A stretch of 64,000 nt of DNA from Bolinopsis microptera. Its lineage: Eukaryota; Ctenophora; Tentaculata; Lobata; Bolinopsidae. The stretch lies in assembly GCF_026151205.1 (NCBI RefSeq), contig NC_087075.1, positions 248,001-312,000 of the forward strand. The letters run 5' to 3'. Shown piece by piece: positions 61,240 through 64,000 of this stretch. The translations under genes and the position numbers were made by a program. Position 1 is the first letter of the stretch. Every line of letters begins with the position of its first letter. The notes under the pieces were generated by a model. It did no database searches, was not told where the DNA came from, and saw only the letters and a program-made list of their open reading frames with translations.

Positions 61240-62975
61240 TCATCTGTTGTTGTACATCATGAAAGCGAACATAAGAGCCACAAATAGAGCGCCCTGTAAC
61301 CCAAATATTAGACCAGCAACCAAACAGAGGACTAACATTACAGGTTCTATAACCATCTGGGGAGACAACCTGCCAGGGAGTGCAGTGTTACAGTAGTAAC
61401 ACTAGTAATAGTAGTGGTGTTACAGTAGTAACACTAGTAGTAGTAGTGTTACAGTAGTAACACTAGTAGTAGTAGTGTAACAGTAGTAACACTAGTAGTA
61501 GTAGTAGTGTTACAGTAGTAACACTAGTAGTAGTAGTGTTACAGTAGTAACACTAGTAGTAGTAGTGTTACAGTATTAACACTAGTAGTAGTAGTGTAAC
61601 AGTAGTAACACTAGTAGTAGTAGTGTTACAGTAGTAACACTAGTAGTAGTAGTGTAACAGTAGTAACACTAGTAGTAGTAGTGTTACAGTAGTAACACTA
61701 GTAGTAATGGTGTTAAAGTAGTAACACTAGTAGTAGTAGTGTAACAGTAGTAACACTAGTAGTAGTAGTGTAACAGTAGTAACAAGTTAGTAGTAGTAGT
61801 GTTACAGTAGTAACACTAGTAGTAGTAGTGTAACAGTAGTAACACTAGTAGTAGTAGTGTTACAGTAGTAACACTAGTAGTAGTAGTGTAACAGTAGTAA
61901 CACTAGTAGTAGTAGTGTAACAGTAGTAACACTAGTAGTAGTAGTGTTACAGTAGTAACACTAGTAGTAGTAGTGTTACAGTAGTAACACTAGTAGTAGT
62001 AGTGTTACAGTTGTAACACTAGTAGTAGTAGTGTTACAGTAGTAACACTAGTAGTAGTAGTGTAACAGTAGTAACACTAGTAGTAGTAGTGTTAGTACAG
62101 TAGTAACACTAGTAGTAGTGGTGTAACAGTAGTAACACTAGTAGTAGTAGTGTTACAGTAGTAACACTAGTAGTAGTAGTGTAACAGTAGTAACACTAGT
62201 AGTAGTAGTGTTACAGTAGTAACACTAGTAGTAGTATTGTTACAGTAGTAACACTAGTAGTAGTAGTGTTACAGTAGTAACACTAGTAGTAGTAGTGTTA
62301 CAGTAGTAACACTAGTAGTAGTAGTAGTGTTACTGTATTAACACTAGTAGTACTGTAGTGTTAGTAGTAGTACAAACAATAGGATACTACAGCGCAGCCG
62401 CAAAAAGCTAATTTCGAGGTTGGAAACTACAATAGAATTACATTAAAAGATCGAAATTTTGAAGCCAGCTTTTCGCGTCTGAGCAGATAGCAAGCTACAT
62501 TATTATTATATAGAGTTTTTCAACCTTCTAGCAAGAACTAAAATTTGCGTTTCTTTAACATACCTTATCTTTGGTACTCCAGCAAGTTCCAAGCGTTGAT
62601 TAAACTGGAACAAGGGTTCTGGTAGTCCTAGATTGTTCTGTGGTCGAGCCTAAAATACGGGCATTATTTTGCTTCTCTGTGACGTGATAAGCCCAGTTTT
62701 ATTTTGAAAATATAGCGCACAATAGATCATACTTATCGCAAGTTAAATTCTAATTAATTAGGTTAAAAGCTAGAGGTTCTAATTAATTAGGTTAAAAGCT
62801 AGAGGTTAAAATATAAACTCACATCACCCTGAACTTCTGATCCAAGGGAAGCTGTTCTGTTCATTGGTGGAGCAGGGGCAGGGTTATTATTGCGGTGTAC
62901 AGATCCGCGTGATCTGTAACGCACTGCACGCGGGTCGTCGTCTGAAACTACCTCTCCATTGATTATAACCGCCAT
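61240..62975 (-). CDS. FAM241 family small membrane protein, complete
   Basis: Exons in coding order: 62823-62975, 62564-62649, 61240-61369. Phases close (153+86+130 = 369 bp; 122 residues plus TGA). The N-terminus MAVIINGEVVSDDDPRAVRY matches the FAM241 signature of a short hydrophobic start followed by DDDPR; then comes a basic, proline- and asparagine-rich linker. The C-terminal segment VMLVLCLVAGLIFGLQGALF and onward is one hydrophobic stretch, so a single membrane anchor is likely, ending YNNR. Human FAM241B is about the same length with the same layout (from memory). Its biochemical function is not known to me. Intron 2 is filled with a minisatellite that abuts the last acceptor. It lies on the same strand as the COMMD10-like gene, about 550 bp downstream of it. 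Confidence 0.85.
61385..62370. repeat. ~29-bp minisatellite filling FAM241 intron 2
   Basis: About 34 copies built from gtaacactagtagtagtagtg plus ttacagta or taacagta. On the - strand the array ends within about 15 bp of the acceptor of the last exon (ctccctggcag), with the first repeat-like bases (taacactgcac) already part of it. Confidence 0.97.
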
Positions 62976-63525
62976 TGCTTTTAGTTGAGATTGGTATGAA
63001 GATAATGTGTAGCCGCTTTTACATAGCTGGGCAGGTTGTTATAGAGTCAGATAAAACACTACTATGCACATTGGACATGATGACGTAGAGATTATTAATT
63101 AAATCAAGATTTATATTCTAGTTACAGATAAATCATTTAGTCTGTAAATAAATAAAAAATAAATAAAATCAATACAGCACAATTATAGTGAATATCAATC
63201 ACTTATCCAGATATTATGGTAAAGAAGAATTTGAATTCGAGCTGGAAAACAGTAGTTATTTTTTAACACAAACAATACAGTTACAAACATCAATTTATCA
63301 CTGTTACAAAATATTAAAATAAGAATAATACAAATTATCATAAATCAGATGGTCAGCACTAAGATTTCAAGATATTTAGCAATTGTGAGGGGGGCGCCAC
63401 TAGCTGCTGAGCATCAGTGGTAACGAAAAATAAAAACACTCAATCACTATGATTATCAAACATATAATCGTGATGTTTGTATTTCTGCTAATAATTGCTA
63501 ATAAGCAATTATTCGAAACTCTGTC
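62976..63525. other. Intergenic region between COMMD10-like and FAM241 genes
   Basis: Holds the inferred 3' UTR of the COMMD10-like gene and the promoter of the FAM241 homologue. No motif is certain. Confidence 0.45.
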
Positions 63526-64000
63526 TTATGCCAAGTTATCTATTGCTAATTGTATCCTCTCCAGCTCAGAATAAAACTCCGTCAAACTCTCAAAATCAAA
63601 CAAGACATTCTTTGTTTTGCCATCGACCTCAACCTGCAGTACAGCTTCAGTGTTTCTCAACTTTGCACAATCATCTCTTGAAATAGAAACCGAACTGTCC
63701 CACGCCAACTTGCACACTTTTGTGTTAATAGAGGAGGATGACTTCAGGCGTGCAACTATATCCAAAGCATGCGCACCCCAGCTCTCTGAGAAAGTGTTTG
63801 CATGTGCTTCACCAATATACAGAGCAAGGAAGGACTTGACTGCACTGGGTTTAGTGGTAGCGTAGGAAACCTTGCTGAAGAGGTAGTATATGGTATCCAC
63901 AGCTCTCTTGCAAAGTTCCTCGTCTCCCAGACTAGTAGAGAGACGGGATATTTCTTCTGGTGTGATTCCTTCAGCAGGGTAGCTAGAACCTACCTTAGTG
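63526..64000 (-). CDS. COMMD10: COMM-domain protein, COMMD10-like, 3' part (runs off window)
   Basis: COMMD proteins assemble in the Commander complex, which recycles membrane proteins from endosomes. The frame is open from the right edge to TAA at 63526-63528, about 157 residues. The N-terminal part visible (ITPEEISRLSTSLGDEELCK, then AVDTIYYLFSKVSYATTKP) resembles the helical HN region. The C-terminal COMM domain is clear: LAWDSSVSIS with its conserved tryptophan, TEAVLQVEVDG, VLFDFESLTEFYSELERIQ and the end AIDNLA. Compared with COMMD family members as I recall them, the W spacing and the FYSELERIQ end fit COMMD10 best. The 5' exon or exons lie beyond the window. No intron is needed in the part seen. 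Confidence 0.8.
   Translation of the reverse strand, partial: TKVGSSYPAEGITPEEISRLSTSLGDEELCKRAVDTIYYLFSKVSYATTKPSAVKSFLALYIGEAHANTFSESWGAHALDIVARLKSSSSINTKVCKLAWDSSVSISRDDCAKLRNTEAVLQVEVDGKTKNVLFDFESLTEFYSELERIQLAIDNLA

Overview
This window is eukaryotic and very probably from an invertebrate animal. Its genes are split by GT-AG introns, it holds a (TTAGGG)n telomere-type array, and its recognisable genes are animal ones: a FOXL2-type forkhead gene, GAPDH, a FAM241 homologue and a COMMD10-like gene. Non-LTR retrotransposon remnants and several terminal-inverted-repeat elements are also present. I cannot name the phylum. All gene models were built by hand from reading frame, splice-site consensus and family conservation. 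In the four multi-exon models every intron phase closes.

Layout: 1-5.5 kb is repeat and transposon territory: an inverted-repeat element, a tandem pair of hairpin-rich units, an interstitial telomeric array with a small palindromic element beside it, and a 9-bp minisatellite. From 6.8 to 34.4 kb on the + strand lies a FOXL2-like gene of seven or more exons. Its 20-kb first intron is mostly minisatellite, including a 7.3-kb array of about 150 copies of a 48-bp unit. Its other introns hold cAMP-response-element arrays and a 2.9-kb palindrome. From 37.5 to 40.0 kb is a 2.56-kb transposon with an 8-bp target duplication. From 41.0 to 52.0 kb on the - strand lies a complete nine-exon GAPDH gene of 336 residues. 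Its intron 6 contains a complete five-exon gene on the opposite strand (498 residues, coiled coil, function unknown). From 54.7 to 60.6 kb are two decayed RTE-like LINE copies. From 61.2 to 64 kb on the - strand lie a three-exon FAM241 homologue (122 residues) and the 3' part of a COMMD10-like gene that runs off the window.

The most striking feature is that many of the minisatellites sit on splice junctions. In several the repeat unit contains the junction and some exon bases. FOXL2 exon 4 carries eight tandem in-frame copies of its own 5' splice site. The nested gene carries 66 copies of one 3' splice site, and only the last gives an open frame. The GAPDH exon 3 donor, the FOXL2 exon 3 acceptor and introns of GAPDH and FAM241 show the same habit. 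This suggests that repeat expansion in this genome is seeded at exon-intron boundaries, with direct consequences for splicing. Perfect or near-perfect X-box (RFX) motifs near two genes and in a 27-bp array, plus CRE arrays in FOXL2 introns, make some of these repeats possible regulatory DNA.
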